Positions 24,919 to 33,244 are shown, counted from the stretch's first letter. The stretch is 59,578 nt of DNA from an uncultured Clostridia bacterium (GCA_947631005.1 CANRJR010000010.1:1-59578); one strand, 5' to 3'. A program made the numbers and translations. Notes: generated by a model from the letters alone, not told the origin.

Positions 24919-26001
24919 TTACGATTCGCGCTGTTTGCGCGCCGCGTGCACCCACACCCGCACGAGGTCTTTGCCCTGTTTTTTGAGGAGGAGACGGCTC
25001 TCCTCGGGCAGACTGCGGAAAGCGCGCTTCATACCGCGCACCTTTTTGAAAAATCCCTTGCGGAACTCGGGCACGGTGGTCGCGCCGCTGCCGAGGATCA
25101 CGGTGTAAAGAGCTTCCACCAGTTTGCGTCGGGTCGCGTCGTCGATGGTTTCTCCCCAATCCTGCAAGGTGCGGTCGAGACGGCGCGAGCCCGCCGTCGT
25201 TTTGGGAAGTTCCACGAACGTGCCGTCGTCGGCGACCGCCCATGCGAACGGGTTGTGCTGTCCGATGAGCACGCTCTTGCTCAACACGACGCGGTAGTTC
25301 TGCGAATGGAAGAGGAGGATGCCGACGAGCGAATCCTGCGGAACGGTCTTGAAGATGCGGTCGGCGACGCGGCGGTATTCCGCGGTCTCGAAGATGCTCT
25401 CCTGAAACCCCGGACCGTCGTGGTCGTACACGGCGACGAGCGCGTCGGCAACGCGGGGCATGGCATATACGGCGGCGTACACGGCGAGGTTGCCGCCCTT
25501 GCTGTGCCCGCCCACGATGAGCTTTCCCGTCTCCCGCTCGGTGACGGCGTTGAGGTATTCCACCGCAATGGTTTGAGAGGGGATCTTACGGCGGAACGCC
25601 ATGTTGAAATCCTCTTTCCAGCCGAGGAGGGTGATGTCCGTGCCGCGGTAGGCGATGTACGCCGTGCCGTCGGGCAGGATACAGGTGAGCGCGGCGAAGC
25701 GCACTTCGGCGGCTTCGTCGTTATATTCCTTGAAATACCCGAGACGGATCGACGAGAAACGCGCGCTTTGGGCGAGCGCGTCGATGAGGCGGGCGTTGTT
25801 TTTGGGAAGCAGAGTATTTTCGATGAGTTTTTCGGCAAACGGTTTGAGTTCGGCGATCGTTTTGCGGGGCGCGTCCTCGTTGAGGATGCCCGTGAAATTG
25901 AAATAAACGAGCTCGGAGAGCACCAGACTGTCCACTTCGCCGAAAGGACGCGCCTTGAACGGATCGTCCCCGAACGCGCGTACATATTCGATGATATTCA
26001 T
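24919..26001 (-). CDS. Mbeg1-like alpha/beta hydrolase (DUF2974)
   Basis: 360 residues from the ATG at 26001 with GGAGCTGTT upstream; a longer frame adds 19 residues without a site. The sequence has FAALTCILPDGTAYIAYRGT and the nucleophile elbow VGGHSKGGNLAVYAAV (G-H-S-K-G), then VYDHDGPGF with the acidic residue and a late histidine (LLFHSQNYR). Mbeg1-like proteins are predicted lipases or esterases of unknown substrate, common in gut Firmicutes. A minus-strand promoter (TTGACA, 17 bases, TAATAT) lies at 26030-26058. Confidence 0.88.
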   Translation of the reverse strand: MNIIEYVRAFGDDPFKARPFGEVDSLVLSELVYFNFTGILNEDAPRKTIAELKPFAEKLIENTLLPKNNARLIDALAQSARFSSIRLGYFKEYNDEAAEVRFAALTCILPDGTAYIAYRGTDITLLGWKEDFNMAFRRKIPSQTIAVEYLNAVTERETGKLIVGGHSKGGNLAVYAAVYAMPRVADALVAVYDHDGPGFQESIFETAEYRRVADRIFKTVPQDSLVGILLFHSQNYRVVLSKSVLIGQHNPFAWAVADDGTFVELPKTTAGSRRLDRTLQDWGETIDDATRRKLVEALYTVILGSGATTVPEFRKGFFKKVRGMKRAFRSLPEESRLLLKKQGKDLVRVWVHAARKQRES

Positions 26002-26029
26002 AACAGCTCCGACATGGGTGGTTAGCGTA

Positions 26030-26058
26030 ATATTATCATATATGCGTCGTTTTGTCAA
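26030..26058 (-). promoter_or_regulatory. Promoter of the Mbeg1-like gene
   Basis: Minus-strand TTGACA, a 17-base spacer and TAATAT. Confidence 0.7.
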
Positions 26059-26261
26059 TACATTTGCCGAATTTTGGGCGCGTCTACGCCGCTGTCGGCA
26101 GAAAAATGCGCGTCAAACGGGGGGAAATGCGGGCGCGTAACGGGAAGAAAAGACGGGTGCGGGCGGGGGAGGAAGAATGTGAGAAAGGGGCGGGGGAGCT
26201 GTTTTGAAATCACAAAGTGAAAAATTCCGAAAATTCTTTTTATAACATGCAATTTTTACGG
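26059..26261. other. Intergenic stretch, purine-rich
   Basis: About 200 bases between divergent genes. 26120-26200 is rich in G and A and resembles the tract at 12343 in composition, without a clear period. No gene or RNA is supported. Confidence 0.45.
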
Positions 26262-26262
26262 A

Positions 26263-26276
26263 ATTTATGCTATAAT
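26263..26276 (+). promoter_or_regulatory. Extended -10 promoter of the HAD hydrolase gene
   Basis: TATGCTATAAT carries the TGnTATAAT extension; no good -35 box is present. Confidence 0.6.
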
Positions 26277-26308
26277 GGTTACAGGAAAACAGGGGGTACC
26301 CAAAAACG

Positions 26309-27145
26309 ATGAAAACTTTGTATGTGACCGACCTTGACGGCACCCTTTTAACGAGAAACGAACGGGTTTCCGAATACAGCCGCGAGCGGATCAACCGCTT
26401 GATCGGGCAAGGCGCGCTGATCACCTATGCCACCGCGCGGTCGGCGCGGAGCGCGCAGCGCGCTCTCGAAGGCTTACAGATCGAGATCCCCGTCATCTTA
26501 TATAACGGCGGGATCGTCTACGACTGCCGCAGCGGGCAGACGCTTCGCCATGTCCTCTTCGGGGAGGAATTGAAGCGGTACGTCCTTTCCACGCTTCGCG
26601 AGCACGGGATCACGCCCGTGGTGTTCGGGGCGACCGAGGGGCGGGAACGCGTCGTATGGCTTCGCGAAGAGGAGACGGGCGGCATGCAACGCTATCTTGC
26701 GCGCAGGGCGGGGGACGACCGTCTCGTGCCCGCCGACACGCCCGACGCGCTCATCGACGGGTATGTGATCTACTTCAAATGTATGGGCGCGCGCGAACAG
26801 CTCGAAAGCGCGTGGAACGTGCTCAAATACGACGAACGCGTCATTTGCATCTTCCATCAAGAGACGTACACGAGCGACTTCTGGATGGAGATCTCGCCGC
26901 GGGAGGCGACCAAGGCGAATGCCGTGCGCTTTTTGAAAGACTACCTCGGGTGCGGGCGGGTCGTCTGTTTCGGCGACACCTCCAACGATTCGGATATGTT
27001 CGACGTCTGCGACGAAAAGTACGCCGTGATGAATGCCGACGAATGGCTCAAAGCCAAGGCGACGGGGGTCGTTGGGTATTGCGAGGAGGACGGCGTTGCC
27101 AAGTGGTTGGAGGCAAACGCCCCGCTTCGGCTTTCAGAGGAATAG
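26309..27145 (+). CDS. HAD superfamily hydrolase, Cof-type
   Basis: 278 residues. The catalytic motif I is YVTDLDGTLLTR near the N-terminus, motif II is in LITYATARSARSAQ, and the C-terminal motifs follow in ISPREATKANAVRFL and VCFGDTSNDSDMFDVC. The C2B cap between residues 80 and 190 places it in the Cof/YbiV group, which dephosphorylates sugar phosphates, nucleotides or flavin precursors. The substrate is not predictable. Its 3' end overlaps the 3' end of the convergent gene at 27134 by 12 bases. Confidence 0.92.
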   Translation: MKTLYVTDLDGTLLTRNERVSEYSRERINRLIGQGALITYATARSARSAQRALEGLQIEIPVILYNGGIVYDCRSGQTLRHVLFGEELKRYVLSTLREHGITPVVFGATEGRERVVWLREEETGGMQRYLARRAGDDRLVPADTPDALIDGYVIYFKCMGAREQLESAWNVLKYDERVICIFHQETYTSDFWMEISPREATKANAVRFLKDYLGCGRVVCFGDTSNDSDMFDVCDEKYAVMNADEWLKAKATGVVGYCEEDGVAKWLEANAPLRLSEE

Positions 27146-27424
27146 ATAAATACTGCGGAAGCCGAGATAAAAGCAATAGAAATTGAGCACGGCGATGAGG
27201 GGCAGGAAGATCATCAAGATCATGCTCGAAAGTCGGTAGCGCATGAGGAACATGCACAGGTAGATGGTCGTTGCGCCGCCGAGCAGGGCGGTGAGGACGA
27301 GCTTCCCGTCGCCTTCCGTCCGTTCGCCCGCGTCCTCGCTGTCGCGGAGCGTTTTCACATAGCGGAAGCCGTAAAAGTTGACGGCGGCAATATAAACGGC
27401 GAACATGATGTAAAGAAAAGTCAT
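27134..27424 (-). CDS. Small membrane protein, DUF1294-like
   Basis: 96 residues with three or four hydrophobic helices and a charged loop (KTLRDSEDAGERTEGDGK). The stretch LVLTALLGGATTIYLCMFLM resembles the core of DUF1294 membrane proteins; the assignment is tentative. No catalytic residues are recognisable. It runs convergently into the HAD gene with a short overlap and diverges from purH, so it is probably a single-gene unit. Confidence 0.65.
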   Translation of the reverse strand: MTFLYIMFAVYIAAVNFYGFRYVKTLRDSEDAGERTEGDGKLVLTALLGGATTIYLCMFLMRYRLSSMILMIFLPLIAVLNFYCFYLGFRSIYLFL

Positions 27425-27475
27425 ACCGCTAACAAGTATGTGCGGTTTGCATGATTTTAGCGCAGGGGGTCACAG

Positions 27476-28987
27476 ATGAAAAAAAAGAGAGCATATGTGA
27501 GCGTTTACGATAAAACGCGCATCGTGGAGTTCTGCCAATACCTCGTGGAATACGGCTATGAACTCGTCGCGACGGAGGGGACGGCGAAAGCGTTGCGCGA
27601 CGCGGGCATTCCCGTGCAGTCGGCGCACGACCTTACGGGCTATCCCGAACCGCTCGGCGGCAAGGTGCGCGCCGTGCATCCCGCCATCTATACGGGGATC
27701 ATCGCCAATTCGCTCTCGGCGGAACAGCGCGCCGAACTCGACGGCGAGATCTTCCCCATCGAGCTCGTCGTCGTCAATATGTACCCGTTCAAAGAGGACA
27801 TGGCGGACGGCGTACCCTTCGAAGAGGCGGCGGCGCATATCGACGCGGGCGGCGTCGCTTTGCTCGACGCGGCGGCGAAGAACTTCATGCACACCGTCGT
27901 CGTTTGCGATCCCGACGACTACGACCGCGTGCTCTGCGACCTCGCGGCGGGCGTGATCTCGGAGGAGGAGCGGCAATACCTTACATATAAGGCGTTCTCC
28001 TACACCGCCTCGTACGACGCGCTCGTGGCGCAATACCTCTCGCACAAATTGAAGATCCCTTTCCCCAAGACGCTCACGGTCACTTTCGATAAGTCGCAAG
28101 ACGTCCGCTACGGGGAGAATCCCCAACAGAAGGCGGCGGTCTACCGCGAACCCCTCCTCAAAGAGGGCTCGCTCGCCCGCGCCAAACAGCTCAAAGGCGC
28201 GGAACTCACCTATAACGCGCTCGGCGACGCCAATGCCGCGCTCGAACTCATCAAAGAGTTCGAACGCCCCGCCGTCGTCGTATGCAAACATTGCGCGCCC
28301 TCGTGCGCCGCGCAGGGGGAGACCTTGTACGAGGCGTTCGGGCGGGTGCGCGAAAATTCGCTCGAACGGACGATCGTCGCCCTCAACGGCATCGTCGACG
28401 CCCGTCTCGCCGCGCAGTTGCAGAAGGCGAATTTCGAAGTCGTGCTCGCCGTCGGCTTCACGCCCGAGGCGATGGCGGAGTTCTGGGAGGGCGACGTCAT
28501 TCTCCTTGAAATGCCGGGGCTGCGCAGTAAGGTGCAGTTCGCAACCTACGACATGACCAAAATTTACGGCGGGCTGCTCGTGCAGACATACGACACCTCG
28601 GTCTGCGGCGAACTGCGCTGCGTTTCGGCGCGCAAGCCCACGGAGAGCGAGGTGCGCGCCCTGCTGTTCAACTACAAAGTTGCCAAACACGCGCCGTCGA
28701 GCGCGGTCGTCATCGGGACGGAGAACGCCACCAAGGGGATCGGCACGGGACAAGTTTCCCGCGCGCTCGCCTTCCGCTTTGCGCTCGAGCTTGCGGGCGA
28801 CGGGGCAAAGGGGGCGGCTCTCGCTTCCGAAGCCGCCCTGCCCGACGCGGAGATCATGCGGGCGTGCAGTCTCGCGGGGATCACCGCCGTCGTCGGCTCG
28901 GGCGAGCCCGACGAGGAGACCTTACGCATCTGCAACGAGGCGAACATCGCGCTTCTCGTCTCGGACGAACGTCATTTCAAGAACTGA
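27476..28987 (+). CDS. purH: Bifunctional PurH-like protein (AICAR formyltransferase/IMP cyclohydrolase), divergent
   Basis: 503 residues, the usual PurH length, with both domains in order: cyclohydrolase (AYVSVYDKTRIVEFCQYL, residues 1-190) and AICAR transformylase (residues 195-503; RYGENPQQKAAVY, KHCAPSC, GIGTGQVSRALA). The last two purine-synthesis steps would be its reactions. Several motifs deviate: STGGT is ATEGT, GRVKTLHP is GKVRAVHP, YGENPHQ is YGENPQQ, and KHTNPCG is KHCAPSC. The catalytic Lys-His of the KH box is kept. It stands next to serine dehydratase, not in a pur operon; a diverged relative with another role is possible. Confidence 0.82.
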   Translation: MKKKRAYVSVYDKTRIVEFCQYLVEYGYELVATEGTAKALRDAGIPVQSAHDLTGYPEPLGGKVRAVHPAIYTGIIANSLSAEQRAELDGEIFPIELVVVNMYPFKEDMADGVPFEEAAAHIDAGGVALLDAAAKNFMHTVVVCDPDDYDRVLCDLAAGVISEEERQYLTYKAFSYTASYDALVAQYLSHKLKIPFPKTLTVTFDKSQDVRYGENPQQKAAVYREPLLKEGSLARAKQLKGAELTYNALGDANAALELIKEFERPAVVVCKHCAPSCAAQGETLYEAFGRVRENSLERTIVALNGIVDARLAAQLQKANFEVVLAVGFTPEAMAEFWEGDVILLEMPGLRSKVQFATYDMTKIYGGLLVQTYDTSVCGELRCVSARKPTESEVRALLFNYKVAKHAPSSAVVIGTENATKGIGTGQVSRALAFRFALELAGDGAKGAALASEAALPDAEIMRACSLAGITAVVGSGEPDEETLRICNEANIALLVSDERHFKN

Positions 28988-28999
28988 TTCGGAGGGGAT

Positions 29000-30205
29000 A
29001 TGGAATCGCTTCGCGAACTGTATAAGATCGGGAGAGGTCCGTCGAGCTCGCACACGATGGGACCCGCCCGCGCCGCGCAGGAATTTGCGGCGGAACATCC
29101 CGAAGCCGCCCGCTACCGCGCCGTTCTCTACGGCTCGCTCGCGCTCACGGGCGCGGGGCACTTGACGGACAGAGCGGTGACCGAGGCTCTTCCCAAGCCC
29201 TGCGAAGTGATCTTCGACAAGACAACTCCCACGGACGAGCATCCCAACACGCTCGATCTGATCGCGCTGAACGAGGCGGGAGACCCCGTCGCGCAGACCC
29301 GCTATCTCTCGGTGGGCGGCGGCACGATCCGCCGCTCGGGCGAACCCGCGCACGAGGCGAAGCAGGTCTATCCCTTTCGGAATTTTTCGGAGATCATCGC
29401 GTATTGCGAAAAGAAACATTGCTCGCTCGAACAGGTCGTGTACGACTTCGAGGACGGGGGGATCGGCGAATTTCTCGGCGAAGTGTACGCCACCATGCGC
29501 GAAACGGTGCGCCGCGGTCTGAACGCCTCGGGCACGCTTCCCGGGACGTTGAACGTGGAGAGGAAAGCCAAACTTCTCTTCGAGACGAAGAACGAAACGG
29601 AGACCCCCGCCCAGCTCGAAAAGCGGCATTTGTGCGCTTTCGCCTTTGCGACGAGCGAGGAAAACGCGAGCGGGGGGACCGTCGTCACCGCGCCCACCTG
29701 CGGCGCAAGCGGCGTTCTGCCCGCCGTCCTCATCTATTTGAGCCGCATGCACGGCTTTTCGGAGAACCGCGTGCGCAACGCGCTCGCCGTTGCGGGGCTC
29801 GTCGGCGTCACCGTAAAACAAAACGCCTCGGTGAGCGGCGCGGAGGCGGGCTGTCAGGCGGAAGTGGGCACTGCCACCGCCATGGCTGCCGCGGCGGTCT
29901 GCCGCCTGTTTCAGGGGAGTATTTCGGAGACGGAATACGCCGCGGAGATCGCCCTCGAACACCAGCTCGGGCTCACCTGCGACCCCGTGGGGGGATATGT
30001 GCAGATCCCCTGCATCGAGCGGAATGCGGTCGCGGCGTTGCGCGCGCTCGCAAGCGCAGAGCTCGCCCGCGTGCTCGCGGGGACGAGAAAGATCTCCCTC
30101 GATACCGTCATCGAAACGATGTACGAGACGGGGAAAGACCTCTCCGCGCGCTACCGCGAAACGAGCGAGGGGGGACTTGCGGCGGTCTACAAAGGTTGCG
30201 ATTGA
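29000..30205 (+). CDS. sdaA: L-serine ammonia-lyase (iron-sulfur, single-chain)
   Basis: 401 residues with GGAGGGGAT ahead of the ATG, 12 bases after purH. The N-terminal domain opens with YKIGRGPSSSHTMGPARAA, diagnostic for the family. The catalytic domain has cluster-binding cysteines in APTCGASGVLP, GAEAGCQAEVGTATAMA and LTCDPVGGYVQIPCIERNA. The enzyme deaminates L-serine to pyruvate using an oxygen-sensitive [4Fe-4S] cluster in the cytoplasm. The fused single-chain form equals the sdaAB/sdaAA pair of other Firmicutes. It ends at a strong shared terminator at 30218. Confidence 0.95.
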   Translation: MESLRELYKIGRGPSSSHTMGPARAAQEFAAEHPEAARYRAVLYGSLALTGAGHLTDRAVTEALPKPCEVIFDKTTPTDEHPNTLDLIALNEAGDPVAQTRYLSVGGGTIRRSGEPAHEAKQVYPFRNFSEIIAYCEKKHCSLEQVVYDFEDGGIGEFLGEVYATMRETVRRGLNASGTLPGTLNVERKAKLLFETKNETETPAQLEKRHLCAFAFATSEENASGGTVVTAPTCGASGVLPAVLIYLSRMHGFSENRVRNALAVAGLVGVTVKQNASVSGAEAGCQAEVGTATAMAAAAVCRLFQGSISETEYAAEIALEHQLGLTCDPVGGYVQIPCIERNAVAALRALASAELARVLAGTRKISLDTVIETMYETGKDLSARYRETSEGGLAAVYKGCD

Positions 30206-30217
30206 TGGTGTAAAATA

Positions 30218-30250
30218 CGAGCCCCTGCGCCGATTCGGCGCAGGGGCTCG
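30218..30250. terminator. Terminator, CGAGCCCCTGCGCC family (copy 1)
   Basis: A 33-base hairpin whose 14-bp stem is identical to those at 46447 and 56253. Only the loop differs. Confidence 0.8.
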
Positions 30251-30265
30251 TTCCTTTCAAAAATC

Positions 30266-30289
30266 AAAAAGGGCGGCAAGAAGCCGCCC
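30266..30289 (-). terminator. Terminator of the TSCPD gene
   Basis: Minus-strand GGGCGGC-TTCTT-GCCGCCC followed by TTTTT. Confidence 0.85.
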
Positions 30290-30302
30290 GCGCGCCGTTT
30301 TG

Positions 30303-30557
30303 TCAAACGGACTGTTTGGTGAGATAGGGTTCGAGTGCCTGCGCGAGCTGGTCGGGGCAGGAGGTATTCTGGCGGCAGCGGATGCCGCGAAGCAAACCGT
30401 ACACCTCGTCGGGCGTTTTTCCCTCGACGAGCCGACTGATCCCCTGCAAGTTGCCGCTGCAACCGCCGATGAATTTTACGTTATGGATCTTATTTTCTTC
30501 GTCGAGGTCGAAGATGATCTGTTTGGAGCAAGTTCCTCTCGTCGAATAAGTGATCAT
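30303..30557 (-). CDS. TSCPD domain-containing protein (TIGR03905 type)
   Basis: 84 residues. The sequence GTCSKQIIFDLDEENKIHN, then FIGGCSGNLQGISRLVEG and a final CRQNTSCPDQLAQAL contains the characteristic T-S-C-P-D motif. The fold occurs at the C-terminus of some class II ribonucleotide reductases, and conserved cysteines suggest metal binding. Free-standing versions have no assigned function. The gene lies 13 bases after the DUF4364 gene on the same strand and could be cotranscribed with it. Confidence 0.9.
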   Translation of the reverse strand: MITYSTRGTCSKQIIFDLDEENKIHNVKFIGGCSGNLQGISRLVEGKTPDEVYGLLRGIRCRQNTSCPDQLAQALEPYLTKQSV

Positions 30558-30570
30558 ATCTATCCTCCTT

Positions 30571-31095
30571 TTAATCTACGAGCGTTTCATAGACGACGGA
30601 ATACAAGTCGGAAGCCTTGTCCTCCCATTTTTTGTAGATGGCGTTCGCCGTACGCTTGTCGGGGACGACGAATTTGAGTTCGAGCATGGGCTGGATGGGG
30701 GCGAGGATCTTCAAGAAAACGGTGTAAGTTCCGTCTTTGTTCTGGTAGTAGTCGGACTTGCAGTCCTGCCGCGTGCGGAATTTCGCGCTGTTGTTTTTGA
30801 TGAAGCGGGAGATCTCCTCGCGCGCGCTCCGCGGGATATTGATGTAGAAATTGGCAAGCGTCTCTCTGCCTTCGGGCGTAATGGTATAGAGGGGGTCGTC
30901 GCTGGTCGGGATCTCGCAAATGAAGCCGTCCGATTGCAGTTTATGGATGAGCACCACGCAATCCATATAATTGATCCAATCGTTCGACGACGTGCACATG
31001 TCGATCAGCGTCCGTTCCGAGAGCGGGCTCTCCATTTTATCGAACACGAAGAGGAGTATTAACTTGTTGACCGAAGTTTCGCCTTTGACCTGCAT
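30571..31095 (-). CDS. DUF4364 family protein
   Basis: 174 residues after AAGGAAAAATCATT. The N-terminal 70 residues look like a winged helix (NKLILLFVFDKMESPLSERT and YTITPEGRETLANF, as in PadR/MarR-like proteins); the C-terminal half is a predicted beta domain. This is DUF4364, frequent in Clostridia and likely to be a transcriptional regulator, although no target is known. It precedes the TSCPD gene and is separated from the HPr-like gene by a terminator. Confidence 0.88.
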   Translation of the reverse strand: MQVKGETSVNKLILLFVFDKMESPLSERTLIDMCTSSNDWINYMDCVVLIHKLQSDGFICEIPTSDDPLYTITPEGRETLANFYINIPRSAREEISRFIKNNSAKFRTRQDCKSDYYQNKDGTYTVFLKILAPIQPMLELKFVVPDKRTANAIYKKWEDKASDLYSVVYETLVD

Positions 31096-31134
31096 AATGA
31101 TTTTTCCTTGGTGAAAAAATCGTGAGAGACAAAT

Positions 31135-31160
31135 AAGCCGCTTAAAGATTAAGCGGCTTT
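31135..31160. terminator. Terminator between the HPr-like and DUF4364 genes
   Basis: AAGCCGCTTA-AAGAT-TAAGCGGCTT, a perfect 10-bp stem. Confidence 0.75.
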
Positions 31161-31185
31161 GCTATGCCGAACCGAGGTGCGGAAG

Positions 31186-31413
31186 TTACGCTTGGAACTT
31201 CTTGAGCTTCTCGATGAGGTCGGCGCAGTCGTCGCTCTGGATCTCTACGGTGACGGGTTTGGAGGTGTCGATGCTGAAAAGACCGAGAATGGACTTCGCG
31301 TCGACGACGTAATGACCGCTCTTGATGGTGATCGGGTAGTCGTATGCCTGCGTGATGTTGACGAATTCTTTCACGCTGGACGTCATTTCAAGGCAAATGT
31401 TGATGGATTTCAT
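31186..31413 (-). CDS. HPr-like protein lacking the active-site histidine
   Basis: 75 residues from the ATG at 31413, chosen because GGAGGAAACAATC precedes it. The fold pattern is HPr (about 85 residues): a first strand, the helix EFVNITQAYDYPITIK, and the Ser46 region DAKSILGLFSIDTSK. The canonical LHARPA loop that carries the phosphorylated His15 is replaced by LEMTSSVKEF, so it cannot act as a normal PTS phosphocarrier. The serine-46 region is conserved, so regulatory binding remains possible. The gene has its own consensus promoter. Confidence 0.85.
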   Translation of the reverse strand: MKSINICLEMTSSVKEFVNITQAYDYPITIKSGHYVVDAKSILGLFSIDTSKPVTVEIQSDDCADLIEKLKKFQA

Positions 31414-31446
31414 GATTGTTTCCTCCACGAATCATAGTTTTGCTTT

Positions 31447-31475
31447 ATTATACATAAAAACTGCGACAAAATCAA
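31447..31475 (-). promoter_or_regulatory. Promoter of the HPr-like gene
   Basis: Minus-strand TTGATT, a 17-base spacer and TATAAT. Confidence 0.75.
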
Positions 31476-31510
31476 GATATTTCCGAAAAAATTCTTTAAT
31501 ATTTTTTTTA

Positions 31511-31523
31511 TTTGTGCTATAAT
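31511..31523 (+). promoter_or_regulatory. Extended -10 promoter of the 31571 gene
   Basis: TTTGTGCTATAAT with the TGC extension. The leader ends in GGAGGTGCT before the ATG. Confidence 0.6.
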
Positions 31524-31570
31524 GGGAAAAGAGGGGGGATCGCCGCGCCGATTTCCCCCGCGGAGGTGCT

Positions 31571-32287
31571 ATGCAAGACCAATATCAAAAGATCGAACGC
31601 TTCCTTTCCGTGTGTACCAAGCTCGTCGACGGCAAGTTCATGAACGCCGATACCCGCGTTTCGGAGACGCTCGCCGCCATCGCCGCAAGCAGGGAACTCA
31701 CCCAACTGTTTTCCGCGGTCACGCAGGGATTCGACTATCCCGCCGCCAAACGCGCCTATCTCAAACCGTCCTCCGAAATGGGCGGGGCGCGCGGTCAGGC
31801 GTTCATGCCGTCCGACAGAAGCGAGATCCTCGCCTTTGTATTCTGCCTGTTCGTGGAGATCGACGCGGGCACGCTGCCGTTCAACGATTTTCTGCTTCGG
31901 TATTTCTATGTCGACGGGAGCTACACCGCGAGTTATACGGTTTTCGCCGAACGGGTCGTACGCCCGTTCCGCGACATCGTCCGCGATTGCTTCCCCGATC
32001 TCGAACGGCGGGGGGGCTCGGCGGGGTTGAGCGGCTCGCAAGACGACGCGATCGACCAGATCGCCCGCCGCATTCCCGCCGAACAGGCGCGCATCGAAAA
32101 GTATTCCCTGCACGATACCGAAAAGGTCTCCATGCGGGTTATTCTCTCGGCGATCTCGGCGGCTCTCTCGCGGCACGACATTGCCGACCTCACGGCACTT
32201 CTCGCGGGCTACCGCTATTTCCTCCGCTATATCGGCGGGGAGGACGAGAACAGCGCGGCGATCTTCGAATACGCCGCAAAACTCTGA
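31571..32287 (+). CDS. Conserved soluble protein of unknown function
   Basis: 238 residues with CGGAGGTGCT before the ATG. The sequence is predicted helical, with an aromatic central patch (NDFLLRYFYVDGSYTASYTV) and a C-terminal segment rich in alanine and leucine. No signal peptide, membrane helix or known catalytic motif is visible. It ends one base before the NUDIX gene start, so the two are almost certainly in one operon. A role linked to nucleotide-sugar clean-up is possible but not shown. Confidence 0.7.
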   Translation: MQDQYQKIERFLSVCTKLVDGKFMNADTRVSETLAAIAASRELTQLFSAVTQGFDYPAAKRAYLKPSSEMGGARGQAFMPSDRSEILAFVFCLFVEIDAGTLPFNDFLLRYFYVDGSYTASYTVFAERVVRPFRDIVRDCFPDLERRGGSAGLSGSQDDAIDQIARRIPAEQARIEKYSLHDTEKVSMRVILSAISAALSRHDIADLTALLAGYRYFLRYIGGEDENSAAIFEYAAKL

Positions 32288-32288
32288 T

Positions 32289-32831
32289 ATGGACCTTCGT
32301 GAACGGACTTTGAAAAAGCATTACGTCTACCGCGGGAAGACCGTGAACCTGCGCGTAGATGACGCCCTTTTGCCCGACGGCAGAGCGTGCGTCCGCGAGA
32401 TCGTGGAGCACCCCGGCGGGGCGGCAGTGCTGTGCGTGCAAGACGGGTGCGTCGCGCTCGTCAAACAGTTCCGCTATGCGTACGGGGAGGAGATCTACGA
32501 GATCCCCGCGGGCAAGCTCGAACGCGGGGAAGATCCCGCGCTTGCCGCCGCGCGCGAGCTCGGCGAGGAGACGGGGCTGTGCGCCGCCCGCCTCACCCAA
32601 CGCCTCGTGCTCTATCCCACCCCGGGATATACCGACGAAAAGATCTACATTTACGAAGCCGAAGAGGTCTCCCGCGGAGAGACGCACCCCGACGAGGACG
32701 AGTTTCTTTTCCTCGAATGGGTCCCGCTTTCCCGCGCCTATGAAATGATTGCGGACGGGGGGATCAAAGACGGCAAGACGATCGCCGCTCTCCTCTTGTA
32801 TCGCATGCGGCATGCCGAGCAAAAGGCGTAA
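32289..32831 (+). CDS. NUDIX hydrolase, ADP-ribose pyrophosphatase type
   Basis: 180 residues starting at the ATG at 32289, one base after the preceding stop. The Nudix box G-KLERG-E-DPALAAA-REL-G-EETG is complete (GX5EX7REUXEEXGU). The N-terminal half, RTLKKHYVYRGKTVNLRVDD, and the proline-glycine loop TPGYTDEKIYIYEA are typical of ADP-ribose pyrophosphatases. The enzyme would hydrolyse ADP-ribose to AMP and ribose 5-phosphate with a divalent metal. Other nucleoside diphosphate derivatives cannot be excluded. Confidence 0.93.
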   Translation: MDLRERTLKKHYVYRGKTVNLRVDDALLPDGRACVREIVEHPGGAAVLCVQDGCVALVKQFRYAYGEEIYEIPAGKLERGEDPALAAARELGEETGLCAARLTQRLVLYPTPGYTDEKIYIYEAEEVSRGETHPDEDEFLFLEWVPLSRAYEMIADGGIKDGKTIAALLLYRMRHAEQKA

Positions 32832-32850
32832 ATCGATCCATATCATAATA

Positions 32851-32890
32851 GAGAAAACGTCCCCGCGCAAACGAGCGCGGGGACTTTCTC
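32851..32890. terminator. Bidirectional terminator
   Basis: GTCCCCGCGC-AAACGA-GCGCGGGGAC, flanked by A-rich and T-rich ends; it serves the NUDIX gene and the minus-strand cysteine-rich gene. Confidence 0.85.
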
Positions 32891-32916
32891 TACGGAATCG
32901 GATTCAAAACTTGTTC

Positions 32917-33135
32917 TCAATCGTGGTCGCAGCCGCAGCCGCCGATCCCGCGGAGACAGTTCGCGAGCTGTGCGAGCGTGCCGTTTTTGCAGAGGCAGTA
33001 CGCGCAAGCGGCGAGAATGGGCCAGCCGCATCCCGTGAACGCTCTCGACGTGAGCACGTTCGTGCCGCACGTTCCGAGGATGAGCAGGATGATGAGAAGC
33101 CAAAGGCAGTTGTTGCCCGTCAAACAGCAATTCAT
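32917..33135 (-). CDS. Small cysteine-rich membrane protein (chorion high-cysteine HCB 13-like)
   Basis: 72 residues with a strong AAGGAGGAAAAACC site. The sequence has 11 cysteines, one hydrophobic core (CLWLLIILLILGTCG), and a tail of GIGGCGCDHD. It resembles small proteins of Firmicutes labelled chorion class high-cysteine HCB protein 13, a name derived from composition only. Function is unknown; membrane insertion with clustered cysteines suggests metal binding or disulfide cross-linking. The longer overlapping frame was not used because it lacks a site. Confidence 0.65.
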   Translation of the reverse strand: MNCCLTGNNCLWLLIILLILGTCGTNVLTSRAFTGCGWPILAACAYCLCKNGTLAQLANCLRGIGGCGCDHD

Positions 33136-33244
33136 GGTTTTTCCTCCTTGTTCGCCGCAGAGTATGTAGTGTTCTTTCCTGCGGTTTCTGTCTTATCATA
33201 TGGCGGCGGCAAAAAAATTGTTCGCCGACAAGCCGTTCATTTAG
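33136..33244. other. Intergenic stretch
   Basis: Nothing recognisable beyond the 5' region of the cysteine-rich gene on the minus strand; the plus-strand promoter begins at 33245. Confidence 0.5.
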
